DNA from: CF-161 sp035638495
GTDB taxonomy: Bacteria; Chloroflexota; Dormibacteria; Dormibacterales; Dormibacteraceae
DNA length: 23,814 nt
Direction: 5' to 3'
Assembly: GCA_035638495.1 (NCBI GenBank)
Contig: DASQZW010000248.1
Coordinates: 1-23,814 of the forward strand
Made by a program: the position numbers and the translations under genes. The notes below the pieces were generated by a model that did not search any database, was not told the DNA's origin, and saw only the letters and a program-made list of their open reading frames with translations. Numbering within the stretch: position 1 is the first letter of the stretch; the number at the start of each line of letters is the position of its first letter. Shown here in pieces: positions 6,864-14,900 of the stretch.

Positions 6864-9296
6864 TCAGCCCCGCCTTCGTGCCGCTTCCAGGAGGCTCGCG
6901 TACCGCCGCCGCGTCGACGCCGCGCGGGGCTGGTCGCCGCCCACCACCCGCTCCAGCGTGGCGACCGCGCGCTCATAGAGGCGCTCGGCGCCCGCCAGGT
7001 CGCCCCGGCGCTGGCGGATCTGCGCCAGCACGTCCAGGCTGAGGGCCACGGTCTGGTGCTCGCCCCCGTACGTCCGCTCCCGGATGGCCAGGCTGCGCCC
7101 GGCCAGGGCCTCGGCCTCGTCCAGGCGCTCCTGCGCGATCAGGATCTCGGCGAGGCAGACCAGGCTGAACGCCACCTTCGGGTGCTCGGGACCGAGCATC
7201 CGTTCCCGTACCTCCATGGCCCGCCGCGCGAGCACCTCCGCCTCGTCGTGCGCGCCCAGGCCGTGCTTGGCCCTGGCCATCCCGTTCAGGACCGTCAGCG
7301 CGGTCGGGTGGTCGTCGCCCAGTGCGTCGCTGAGGATCGCCAGCGCCCGCTCGAACTGGACCACCGCGTCCTGGTCCCGGCCCCAGTAGCGGTACACCGT
7401 GCCCAGCCAGTCCACGTTCACGCCCGTGACGAAGTGGTCGGCGCCCAGCGCTCGCTCGTTGATGGCGAGCGCCCGGCGGCCGAGGCGCTCGGCATCCTCG
7501 TAGCGGCCCTGCATGAAGGGAACCCTGCCCAGCCGGCACAGCGTGACGGCGACCGCCGGGTGCTCGGGACCCAGGCGATCCGTCTGGATCGCCAGAGCCT
7601 GCTCGAGCAGCAGCTCCGCCTCGGCGTATCGGCCAAGCTCGGCCAGGACGTCGCCCAGCAGGCCGAGCGCATTGCCCACGAGCAGGTGATCGCGGCCGAG
7701 GTCCCGCCGCCGGATCCGCAGCGCGGCGCGCACCAGCGTCTCGGCGCGCCGGTAGCGGCCGCCGGCGAAGGCGAGCTCCGCCAGGTGGGCGAGGGTCTCG
7801 GCGGTATCCAGGCAGTCGCGCCCGCGCAGCTGCCAGGCCCGCACCAGCGACCGGCGGCTGGCGGCGTACTCACCGGTGATGAGCTGGTGCGCGCCCATCC
7901 AGTCGAGGAGGCGCGCCGCAACCGCGCTGCGCAGCCCCCAGCGCTGGACGAGCTCCACCGCCGCTGACGCCTGCGCTACCCAGCGCAAGGCCTCGCCGAA
8001 CTGAAACGGCCCGCTCCCGGGCAGCGCCTGCCCGACCGCCTGTACCGCCCGCTCAGCCCAGCGCCGCTCCTCGTCCGGCGGCAGCGCGGTCCGGACCACC
8101 TCCTGGACCAGCCGATGCAGCGTCAGCGTGTCCGAAAGGGGGTCGCGCTGCACGAGGGACAGCGTGGCCAGGTCGGCCAGCGCCTCGTCCACGCCGATCG
8201 GATCTGCTTCCCCATTCACGATCTCCAGAGGGATCGCGTCCGGGTGCAGGAAGGCGCACAGGCGGAGCAGGTCGCCAGCGGCGGGGTTCATCCGCTCGAC
8301 CCGCCGCCCGGCCAGCTCGATCGTGGTCGCGACGGACTCCGGGTGGTCGCCCGTCAGCCGCCCGCGGCGGTCCATCAGCGCGCGCTGCTCAGCCTGGAAC
8401 CTGTCCAGGTAGCGGTACAGGCCGCAGCCGGTCTCCTCCATGTATGCGCCGGCCTGGTCCAGGGCCAGAGGCAGGCCGCCGAGCCGGCTGACCAGGATCT
8501 CGGCCGTCGCCCGGTCCGCCGCGGAGGCGCCGTCCAGCTCGGCCTCGGACGCCACCACCCTGGCGCGGCGAAGCAGGAAGCGGCTGCCCACTTCCCGGGA
8601 CATCGGCGTCAGCTCGAGACGCTCGCCGGCGGTCCCGATGGCTCGGGCGCGCGTCGTGAGCAGGATCGAGCCGTGACCCGCGGGCACGACCTCGTCCAGC
8701 AGCGCCGGGTCCTCCAGGTTGTCGAGAACGAGCAGCCAGCCGTGGTGCTGCCGGAACCAGCGGCCGACCTGGGCGTGGATGTACCGCTGGTCGGGGTCGG
8801 GGCCCAGCGCCAGGTCCAGCGCCGCGGCCAGCTCTCCGAGCGCCGCGAGGCAGCCGTCACGGGTGTCCGCGGGCAGCCAGAAGACGCCGGTGTAGCGGTC
8901 GGCGTGCCTGTACGCGAACTCCAGCGCGGTCTGGGTCTTGCCCACACCAGGCAGCCCGGTCAGAGCGACGAGGCGCGACGATGCCGACCCTGGCGCCAGC
9001 GCCTCGCGGAGTCGGTCGAGGTCGGCCTCGCGACCGGTGAACAGCAGGTTGCGGCGCAGCGGGACGTGCCACGGCGGGCCCGGCGGGTGCGCCGGGACCA
9101 GGTCGCCGAGCTCGACCCCGAAGAGCCGGGCCAGGCGCCGCCGGTGCTCCGGCTGAGGCTCAGACTGGTCCTGCTCCCAGCGGTTGATGCTCCGGGGCGA
9201 GACGCCGACCGCCTCGGCGAGCGCCTCCTGGGAGAGCCCCAGGCCAGCGCGCCAGCCGCGGATTCGGGCCCCGAGACCGCCCATCGGGGCGATCAT
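6864..9296 (-). CDS. XRE-type HTH / NB-ARC / TPR signalling ATPase (STAND family)
   Basis: An 810-residue multidomain regulator, counted from ATG 9296. ATG 9284, giving 806 residues, is equally plausible, and neither start has a good SD. Residues 6-62 form an XRE helix-turn-helix (LSQEALAEAVGVSPRSINRWE). An NB-ARC ATPase follows, with P-loop GLPGVGKT (114-121), Walker B GWLLVLDN (186-193), the sensor strand GSILLTTRA (209-217) and GLPLAL (274-279). A winged-helix-like segment with HRLVQEVV comes next. The C-terminus holds seven consecutive 42-residue TPR units of the kinesin-light-chain type, each ending near GPEH or GDDH. STAND proteins are ligand-triggered switches that oligomerise. With an HTH domain they usually act as transcription regulators, and some relatives act in defence. 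The ligand and targets are unknown. It begins 20 nt after the DUF1330-like gene, suggesting shared transcription. Confidence 0.92.
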   Translation of the reverse strand: MIAPMGGLGARIRGWRAGLGLSQEALAEAVGVSPRSINRWEQDQSEPQPEHRRRLARLFGVELGDLVPAHPPGPPWHVPLRRNLLFTGREADLDRLREALAPGSASSRLVALTGLPGVGKTQTALEFAYRHADRYTGVFWLPADTRDGCLAALGELAAALDLALGPDPDQRYIHAQVGRWFRQHHGWLLVLDNLEDPALLDEVVPAGHGSILLTTRARAIGTAGERLELTPMSREVGSRFLLRRARVVASEAELDGASAADRATAEILVSRLGGLPLALDQAGAYMEETGCGLYRYLDRFQAEQRALMDRRGRLTGDHPESVATTIELAGRRVERMNPAAGDLLRLCAFLHPDAIPLEIVNGEADPIGVDEALADLATLSLVQRDPLSDTLTLHRLVQEVVRTALPPDEERRWAERAVQAVGQALPGSGPFQFGEALRWVAQASAAVELVQRWGLRSAVAARLLDWMGAHQLITGEYAASRRSLVRAWQLRGRDCLDTAETLAHLAELAFAGGRYRRAETLVRAALRIRRRDLGRDHLLVGNALGLLGDVLAELGRYAEAELLLEQALAIQTDRLGPEHPAVAVTLCRLGRVPFMQGRYEDAERLGRRALAINERALGADHFVTGVNVDWLGTVYRYWGRDQDAVVQFERALAILSDALGDDHPTALTVLNGMARAKHGLGAHDEAEVLARRAMEVRERMLGPEHPKVAFSLVCLAEILIAQERLDEAEALAGRSLAIRERTYGGEHQTVALSLDVLAQIRQRRGDLAGAERLYERAVATLERVVGGDQPRAASTRRRYASLLEAARRRG
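6930..7811 (-). repeat. Seven tandem 126-bp TPR-coding units
   Basis: Within the STAND regulator, seven contiguous 42-codon units encode kinesin-light-chain-type TPRs. Each has a core like GRYAEAELLLEQALAI followed by a LGPEH-like turn. The units share a pattern but diverge at the DNA level, so they are old protein repeats rather than recent duplications. A 21-residue basic tail follows the last unit. Confidence 0.8.
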
Positions 9297-9316
9297 GCCA
9301 CAGGCCCGGCGGAAGG

Positions 9317-9973
9317 TCAGCCATCCCCGTGTGCGTGCCGGCGGACGCTGACGTTGCTGGTCCGCGACGCCCGGTGCCGCTGCTCGCGATACGGACGGTA
9401 CGCCGCACCCTCGTACCACTCACGGCGCGAGTCGCCGTCGGCGGGCCACGCCATCAGCGCCATCGCCTGCGGCCCGGGCCCTCCGCGCAGCACGACCTGG
9501 CTGGGCCTGCGTCCCGGGACCAGCACCACCCCGCCGGCCTGCTCGACCGTCCAGCGATAGTGCACCGAGTAGTCGAGGAACTGCTGAGGATCGATGATGG
9601 GGTCGACCCAGACGCAGACGAATTGGCCGAGGCGATCGGCAGGGAATTCCGCTCGGAGAGACCAACCCGGACGCTGAGCCTCCATCTCGGGCGGCCACCA
9701 CACCGGCTCCGTCGCGCCGGCCACGAGCAGCGCGGTGCCGTCGATCTGGTCACCTGCCGCGGCGAGCCACGCGCCGGCGCTCTCGGCGTTGCCGAACCGC
9801 GCGATGACCAGGCCCGCGGGAGCGGGTCGCGAGTCCAGCTCCGAAACGTCGTGCACGGGCCCCGCGGCGAGGAGCTGACCCGCCCGCTCGCGAGCGGCGT
9901 CGGCCAGGCCACCTTCGGCCGGCTCGCGGTCCGTCCAGACGATCACGAGACTCTGGTTCAGCGAGCCCGTCAC
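9317..9973 (-). CDS. Two-domain DUF1330-like protein coupled to the efflux transporter
   Basis: A 218-residue cytosolic protein that starts at GTG 9973 inside the transporter's stop codon (GTGA, 4-nt overlap). That overlap indicates translational coupling. The C-terminal half (about 117-195) resembles DUF1330 and other dimeric alpha-beta-barrel proteins: QFVCVWVDPIIDPQQF, then an alpha-helix, QAGGVVLVPGRRPSQVVL, and a second half including WPADGDSRREWYEGAAYRPY. The N-terminal half (about 6-110) has a similar strand-helix-strand layout (LVIVWTDREP, then GLVIARFGNAESAGAWL), so the protein looks like a divergent internal duplication. Ferredoxin-like barrels of this kind include monooxygenases and stress proteins, but DUF1330 has no established reaction. 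Its coupling to a drug-efflux-type carrier hints at a role in detoxification or in handling a small reactive compound. That is inference. This frame is easily missed because it is fused in phase to a long antisense-like ORF. Confidence 0.75.
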   Translation of the reverse strand: MTGSLNQSLVIVWTDREPAEGGLADAARERAGQLLAAGPVHDVSELDSRPAPAGLVIARFGNAESAGAWLAAAGDQIDGTALLVAGATEPVWWPPEMEAQRPGWSLRAEFPADRLGQFVCVWVDPIIDPQQFLDYSVHYRWTVEQAGGVVLVPGRRPSQVVLRGGPGPQAMALMAWPADGDSRREWYEGAAYRPYREQRHRASRTSNVSVRRHAHGDG

Positions 9974-11448
9974 GACGAGGTCTCCACGGCGACGCGGACG
10001 TCGCGCCGGTCGGGCGTTGCCGAGACCCTGACACGCCTGGCGATCAGCATGCAGCTGACGGCGCCGACCGCGACGGCGACCACAGCGACGCCGAGCGTCG
10101 ATCGCATCGCGGCCGTGTAGCCGTTGACAAACGCCTGGTGTGCGGACTCGGCGACCGCGCGGTCGTGGAGCGCGCTCGAGAGCCGGTTCTGGAGAACGGC
10201 TCCGATCACCGCGAGTCCGACGGCGCTGCCGAGCTGGCGCGTGGTGTTGAGAACTCCCGAAGCCGCTCCCGCGAGCGCGGGCGCGACCTCGTTCATGGCC
10301 TCGGTCATGACGGGCGCGATCACGCTGCCCATCCCGAGGCCGGTCAACGCCAGTGGGATCGCAAACGTGAGCGAGGTCGCGCTGGCGGACTCGGTGATCG
10401 CGACCGCGGCGATGCCGGTGCCGAGCAGGAGGAAGCCGGCCAGCAGAACGTAGCGGCCTCCGAACCGATCCGTCAGGCGGCCCGCAAGCGGCGCGACCAA
10501 GATCAGAGCGACCGTCAGCGGGATGGTCGTCAGACCGGCCTGGATCGCACTCATGCCGAGAACCGACTGGAGGTCGATCGTGGTCGTGAAAAGCAACCCG
10601 AAGAGCGCGAAGAAGAGGAGTCCGTTGAGCCAGACCATCACCGAGAAGTTGCGGCTGCGGAAGATCGAGAGCGGGATCAGCGGCTCCGCTCCCCTGCCCT
10701 CCCAGAGAAGGAACAGCGCCATGGCGACGATGCCGGCGCCGATGATCTCGGGAATCGTGATCACGGACCCCGCGACCGCGCCCCACTCGTAGCGCTGTCC
10801 TTCGATGAGCCCGAAGACGATCCCGAACAATCCGGCGCTGGCCAGCACCACACCCACGAGGTCGAGCCGGTGCCGCGCGCCCGGGCGCAGGTCGGGGACC
10901 AGCAGGTACGCGAGGACGATTCCGGCCGCGCCGATCGGAACGAGGAGGAAGAACACCCACCGCCAATCCAGGTCGGTGACGATGAGCCCGCCCAGGACCG
11001 GGCCGGCGAGGGCCGCGAGGCCCGTCACTCCGCTGAGGATGCCGATGGCGGCACCCCGCCGTTCCAGCGGGAAGACGGCGGAGATGATGACGAGCGGTTG
11101 CGGCGTGAGCAGGGCCGCCCCGATGCCCATCGCCACCTGCGCGGCGATGAGCTCGTTCGGGCTGCGGGCCAGGCCCGACAGGGCCGCCGCGGCCGAGAAG
11201 ACCGCCAGCCCCGCGATGAAGACGTTGCGCTGGCCGAAGATGTCGCCGAGCCTGGATCCCGTGAGGAGCAGGACCGCGAAGGTCAGCAGGTAGGCGTTGA
11301 CGACCCAGAGGACCTGGTCGAGGCTCGCCTTCAGGGACGAGAGCATCGTCGGGATCGCCACGTTCACGATCGTCGCGTTGAGAAGGATGATGAACGTGCC
11401 GACGCACACGACGAGCAGGACCAGCCAGGGGTTCCGATTGCTCTTCAA
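9970..11448 (-). CDS. DHA2-family MFS drug-efflux-type transporter, TTG start
   Basis: A 492-residue transporter of the DHA2 (14-TM, EmrB/QacA-like) branch of the MFS. TTG 11448 is favoured because GGAGGAAGG (11454-11462) lies exactly 5 nt upstream. It gives a normal start (MKSNRNPWLVLLVVCVG) directly before the first membrane segment. Longer readings add about 30 polar residues that no relative would have. Visible family features are LLNATIVNVAIPTM in TM1, GSRLGDIFGQRNVF (motif A), AGPVLGGLI in TM5 (motif C of antiporters) and RLTDRFGGRYV in the second half. Such carriers expel antibiotics, dyes or endogenous metabolites by proton antiport. Substrate range cannot be inferred from sequence, and no resistance phenotype should be assumed. 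The stop overlaps the DUF1330-like start. The leader contains two inverted repeats and lies downstream of a LysR remnant. Confidence 0.92.
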   Translation of the reverse strand: MKSNRNPWLVLLVVCVGTFIILLNATIVNVAIPTMLSSLKASLDQVLWVVNAYLLTFAVLLLTGSRLGDIFGQRNVFIAGLAVFSAAAALSGLARSPNELIAAQVAMGIGAALLTPQPLVIISAVFPLERRGAAIGILSGVTGLAALAGPVLGGLIVTDLDWRWVFFLLVPIGAAGIVLAYLLVPDLRPGARHRLDLVGVVLASAGLFGIVFGLIEGQRYEWGAVAGSVITIPEIIGAGIVAMALFLLWEGRGAEPLIPLSIFRSRNFSVMVWLNGLLFFALFGLLFTTTIDLQSVLGMSAIQAGLTTIPLTVALILVAPLAGRLTDRFGGRYVLLAGFLLLGTGIAAVAITESASATSLTFAIPLALTGLGMGSVIAPVMTEAMNEVAPALAGAASGVLNTTRQLGSAVGLAVIGAVLQNRLSSALHDRAVAESAHQAFVNGYTAAMRSTLGVAVVAVAVGAVSCMLIARRVRVSATPDRRDVRVAVETSS

Positions 11449-11453
11449 GTCGA

Positions 11454-11462
11454 CCTTCCTCC
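11454..11462 (-). promoter_or_regulatory. Ribosome binding site deciding the TTG start
   Basis: GGAGGAAGG on the minus strand lies 5 nt before TTG 11448. The candidate starts further upstream in the same frame have no SD, so the SD and TM1 position together select the TTG codon. Confidence 0.7.
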
Positions 11463-11477
11463 ACTTGCGCTCAGCGC

Positions 11478-11498
11478 CCGGGACGGGCGCCGTCCCGG
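11478..11498 (-). promoter_or_regulatory. Perfect 9-bp hairpin in the DHA2 transporter leader
   Basis: CCGGGACGG, loop GCG, CCGTCCCGG is a perfect stem-loop 15 nt upstream of the SD. It may be an operator dyad, an attenuator stem or an mRNA 5' stabiliser. No uridine tract follows it in the direction of transcription. Confidence 0.4.
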
Positions 11499-11531
11499 AA
11501 CACGCTAGGCGGCGGCCGGCCGGCGGCCAAT

Positions 11532-11571
11532 GACAGAGACCGGACACTTCACCGACAGGGACGGTCCTGTC
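11532..11571. promoter_or_regulatory. Imperfect inverted repeat upstream of the DHA2 transporter
   Basis: GACAG(A)GACCG at 11532-11542 faces CGGTCCTGTC at 11562-11571. The arms match apart from one inserted A, with 19 nt between them. Spaced dyads of this kind can be regulator sites, but no adjacent intact regulator gene fits except the STAND protein or an unlinked one. Confidence 0.25.
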
Positions 11572-11643
11572 TCAGGAGTCGACGCCCACGCCGCAGCCGG
11601 GACTTCCTGGACTGGCCCGGAGACGCTCAGCCGGTTGCGCGCG

Positions 11644-11829
11644 TCAGACCGCCGCGCGCCGTCCCTCCAGGCCGGCGCAGACGGCGCGCGCTCGCTCCAC
11701 GAACCCTTCCAGCGCGGGAGAGCGGAGGCGGTCCCGGTGCCAGGCCAGGCCGATCAGCCGCGAGGGGAAGCCGTCGAGCGGGACGACCCTGACAGTCGGG
11801 TCGGCCTCGTCGACCGAGGTCGCGGTCGA
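11644..11829 (-). pseudogene. C-terminal remnant of a LysR-type regulator
   Basis: A 61-codon open stretch encodes VRVVPLDGFPSRLIGLAWH followed by LRSPALEGFVERARAVC, then a TGA. This is the characteristic end of a LysR substrate-binding domain: the VxxVPL strand, the LAW(R/H)RD strand, and a final helix. In-frame TAG at 11830-11832 immediately precedes it, and nothing upstream resembles the missing roughly 230 residues. The HTH and most of the effector domain are therefore lost and the gene is non-functional. Its orientation matches the DHA2 transporter, so it may once have been a neighbouring regulator. The breakpoint lies close to the end of the RHS gene. Confidence 0.65.
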
Positions 11830-11901
11830 CTACACGGAAACCGTCGCTGCCGCCGTCCGGCTCCGCGCTGGTTATGGGAACGCCCTTCTCCGGGTCTTGC
11901 G

Positions 11902-11929
11902 AGTCCCTCCCCCGCGCGGGGGAGGGACT
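11902..11929. terminator. Perfect 28-bp palindrome after the RHS gene
   Basis: AGTCCCTCCCCC-GCGC-GGGGGAGGGACT is identical to its reverse complement. It begins 6 nt after the RHS stop codon at 11936. An RNA copy would fold into a very stable hairpin in either direction. No T-run follows, so it is best described as a terminator-like or mRNA 3'-end structure. Confidence 0.6.
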
Positions 11930-11935
11930 GCTCGA

Positions 11936-14900
11936 CTAGCCGATTCGCCAGCTGTAGCCGACCATCACGGCGCCGGCCGCCAGGCTCCGGGTCCCGGCGA
12001 TGCCGAACTCCTCGGCCATCCCGTGCTGGAAGTTCTTGACCACCGCCGCCGAGCCCAGCGCGACGTTGCCGCCCGCCGCGATGAAGGGCCCCGCCAGCTC
12101 GTGGTCGATCTCGCCGCTGCTCAGCGGCTTGCTGTCTGCGAAGTACCCCATGCGTACCGACACGGACGCGTCGGTCTCCGGCTCCGTCCAGTTGCCGGTC
12201 GAGGGCCCCGCGGCGACGGCCAGGAACGAGTGGCCGTTCCGGGCGTGGATGTAGCTGATGGACACCGTGACCGGAACGTAGATCGTCCTGGTGAACAGGC
12301 CGATCTGCGGCGACAGCTGGGTCCAGCCCGGGAGCGGCTGCACCCCTCCGCGCTCCTTCGCCTGGTTCTGACCGAACATCTGGCCCAGGCCGGCGAACGG
12401 GTTCGACGGCCTCGTGCAGAACGTGGCGCCGAAGCCGAGCTGGCCGCACGGGCTGATGAGGCTGCCGATGTTGAGCCGGGGCGGCTTCAGGGTGGGCCTG
12501 GGGGGCGGGTACGGGTTGAGGTACGTGATGGGGGCGATCGGCCTGTACGGGGCCAGGTAGGGGATCTGGATCGGGATCTTGAACGAGAAGTCGAACTCGA
12601 AGATGAAGTAATCGGGACCGGTCGACGGGCGCGGCGGAGGCGGCGGAGGCGGCGCGACCGGACGCGGCCGCGGCACGTAGCCGCACGGGCCGCCGTCGCA
12701 CCAGATCATCAGGCCGGTGGGATCGCTCGTGTTGACGGGGTCGTCGCCCGAGTAGGCGTAGCCGTCCATCTGCCGGTGGTCGCCGGCCTCCAGGATCGGG
12801 TCCACCGACAGGAAGCGGCCGGTCACCGAATCGTACTGACGCGCGCCCAGCAGGCTCAGGCCCGACGTCGGGTCGGTGGGCTTGCCCAGGTAGCCGCGCT
12901 GGTCCGGCCAACCGGGAGCAGGCGCTCCCCGGGCGCTGCCGTAGGGATCCACATACCGGCGCGTCACCGCCAGACTGCTCGCGTCGACGCTGGTGGTCGC
13001 GGTCCCGCGGGAGTCCGTCAGCTCATAGGTGAGCGTGCCCGCCGATGAGCGCACCAGCACGATGCCGTCGGGGCTGGCCGTGTAGGACCGCAGGCCCGAC
13101 AGCGTGGCGGCGCCCGTGTTGAGGTGGATCTCCTCGCCGTACGGCAGGTACAGCGTGACGAGGCTGGCGGCCGGGTCTCGCTGGATCAGCAGGCTGCCGT
13201 CGCCCGCATACAGGTACTGGCTGGTGGTGTTCGTGGCGGTGCTGGTGACGCTCTTCGTGTGCTCCTCGGCGTCGTACGTGAACGACTGCCCGAGCCGGGT
13301 CAGCGTGTTGCCGGAGGCGTCGTATGTGTAGCCGCTCGTGGTCGTCCCGCCGGGTCCACTCGTGGTGACCGACTGAACCGCGCCGGGCTGGCTCGCCGCC
13401 GTGGTGGCGCCGGTACCCGCGTTGTAGCCGTTGTACGTGAGGGTCTGGGTGACGTTGTTGGCTGTGCTGCTGACCGACGTGTCGTGGGACGTCTCGTCGA
13501 CCCGGTCGCCGAGCGCGTCGTAGCTGTACGACTGCCAGTAGGGCGCCGGGCCGCCGGTCACCTTGCCCGCCACCGGCGCCGAGTCCTTGCAGCCGCCGAT
13601 CCCGAAGACCTGCGCGCTGCTCGAGGAGTTGACGCCGCTCGTGTCGGTCCAGGCGCTCGTGAGCCGATTCTGCCGGTCGTAGGTGAAGCACTGGGTGTCG
13701 GCGGTCGCCACGCCGTTCTGACTGGTGGTCTCGGACGTGATCGACCCGGCCTGCGTGTACGTGTAGGACGTGGTGGCCAGCGGGCTGGAGAGGGTCTGCA
13801 GCCCGTCGCTCTGGGTCAGCAGGCGTCCGGTGGGCTGGTCGTAGGTCTGCGTCCGAGCCAACTGCTTGCCGAAGGCACCGAAGTTCGTCTGCAGCACGCG
13901 GCCCCAGGGGTCGTACGAGACGCTGTTGAGGTACACGAAGCTGCCGCCGAACCCGGACAGCGTGCCGCCGAGGTCATAGGAGAAGTTGACCTGCTCCTTT
14001 GGCAGGCCTCCCTCCGCCAGGTAGTGCTGGCCGGAGAGGGTCGAGGTCGTCGCCGAGTACTGCATGGTGGACTGGTACGTGCCCGCGAGCGCGCCCTCGG
14101 CGGACGGGATGGTGACGCTCGTGCCAGTGGGCTGGTAGATCGCTGTGTAGCCGAGCACGGTCTCGGTGTACGTCTGGGTCGCGTCGGCGGCGCCGTTCGC
14201 GTACCTGGAGTTGGAGGCGGGCTGGCCCCGGGCGACCGTGTCGAACGTCCAGGCGGCCAGCTGGGTCGAGGCGGTCTCGCCCGCGCCCCCGGTGGTGTTG
14301 TACTCGCCGGTCTTGCGGCCCAGCGCGTCGTACGTGTAAGAGAGCTGGGTGCCGCGGGCGTCGGTGGTCGCGAGGAGCTCGCCGCCCGGGGAGTACGTCC
14401 TGGTGCTGGTGCCGCTGCCCGGGTCGACCAGCTTCGTCTGCCGGCCGTGGAGGTCGTACGAGTAGCGCCAGGTGTTGCCGGCCGCGTCCTGCATGGTGCT
14501 GATGGATCCGGCCGGCGTGAACGTGTACGTCGCGACGGCCGCGTCGGTGGTGCTGTCCGTCGGTGCCGCGGCGCCCACGTAGGTCCACGACGCCGCCGTG
14601 CGTCCGAGCACGTCGGAGAACCGGGTCGTCGGCGTGCCGCCGGCGGGCGGGGTCACGTCGGTCTGGTCAACACCAGGGTAGCCGGTGGTGGTCGTCCACT
14701 GGTTTACCCCGTCCGCCACCGTGAGTGTCCTGACCGGGCGCCCGAGCCCGTCGTAGAAGGACTCGGACTCCACCGGGATCACCGAGTCGTTCTGCGCCAC
14801 GAACAGCGTGGTCGTCGGGTTGGTGGAAGCGTCGGAGTAGGCGCCGGTCGTCTTCACGCTCTGAGCGAGCGAGTTGTAGTGCGTGTCGGTCAGCAGTCGC

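Noticed and set aside
6930..7811. CRISPR-like or tandem DNA repeat
   Set aside because: The periodicity is 126 bp with diverged DNA and conserved protein pattern. These are TPR-coding units.
11478..11498. Hairpin read as the intrinsic terminator of an upstream gene
   Set aside because: It has no T-run in either direction and sits in the transporter's 5' leader, so a leader or operator role is more likely.
10138..11508. 456-codon charged plus-strand frame opposite the DHA2 transporter
   Set aside because: The extreme Asp/Arg/Glu composition is the mirror image of a hydrophobic membrane protein on the other strand.
11530..12039. 169-codon plus-strand frame upstream of the transporter
   Set aside because: It crosses the palindrome and the LysR remnant and has no protein-like pattern or SD.
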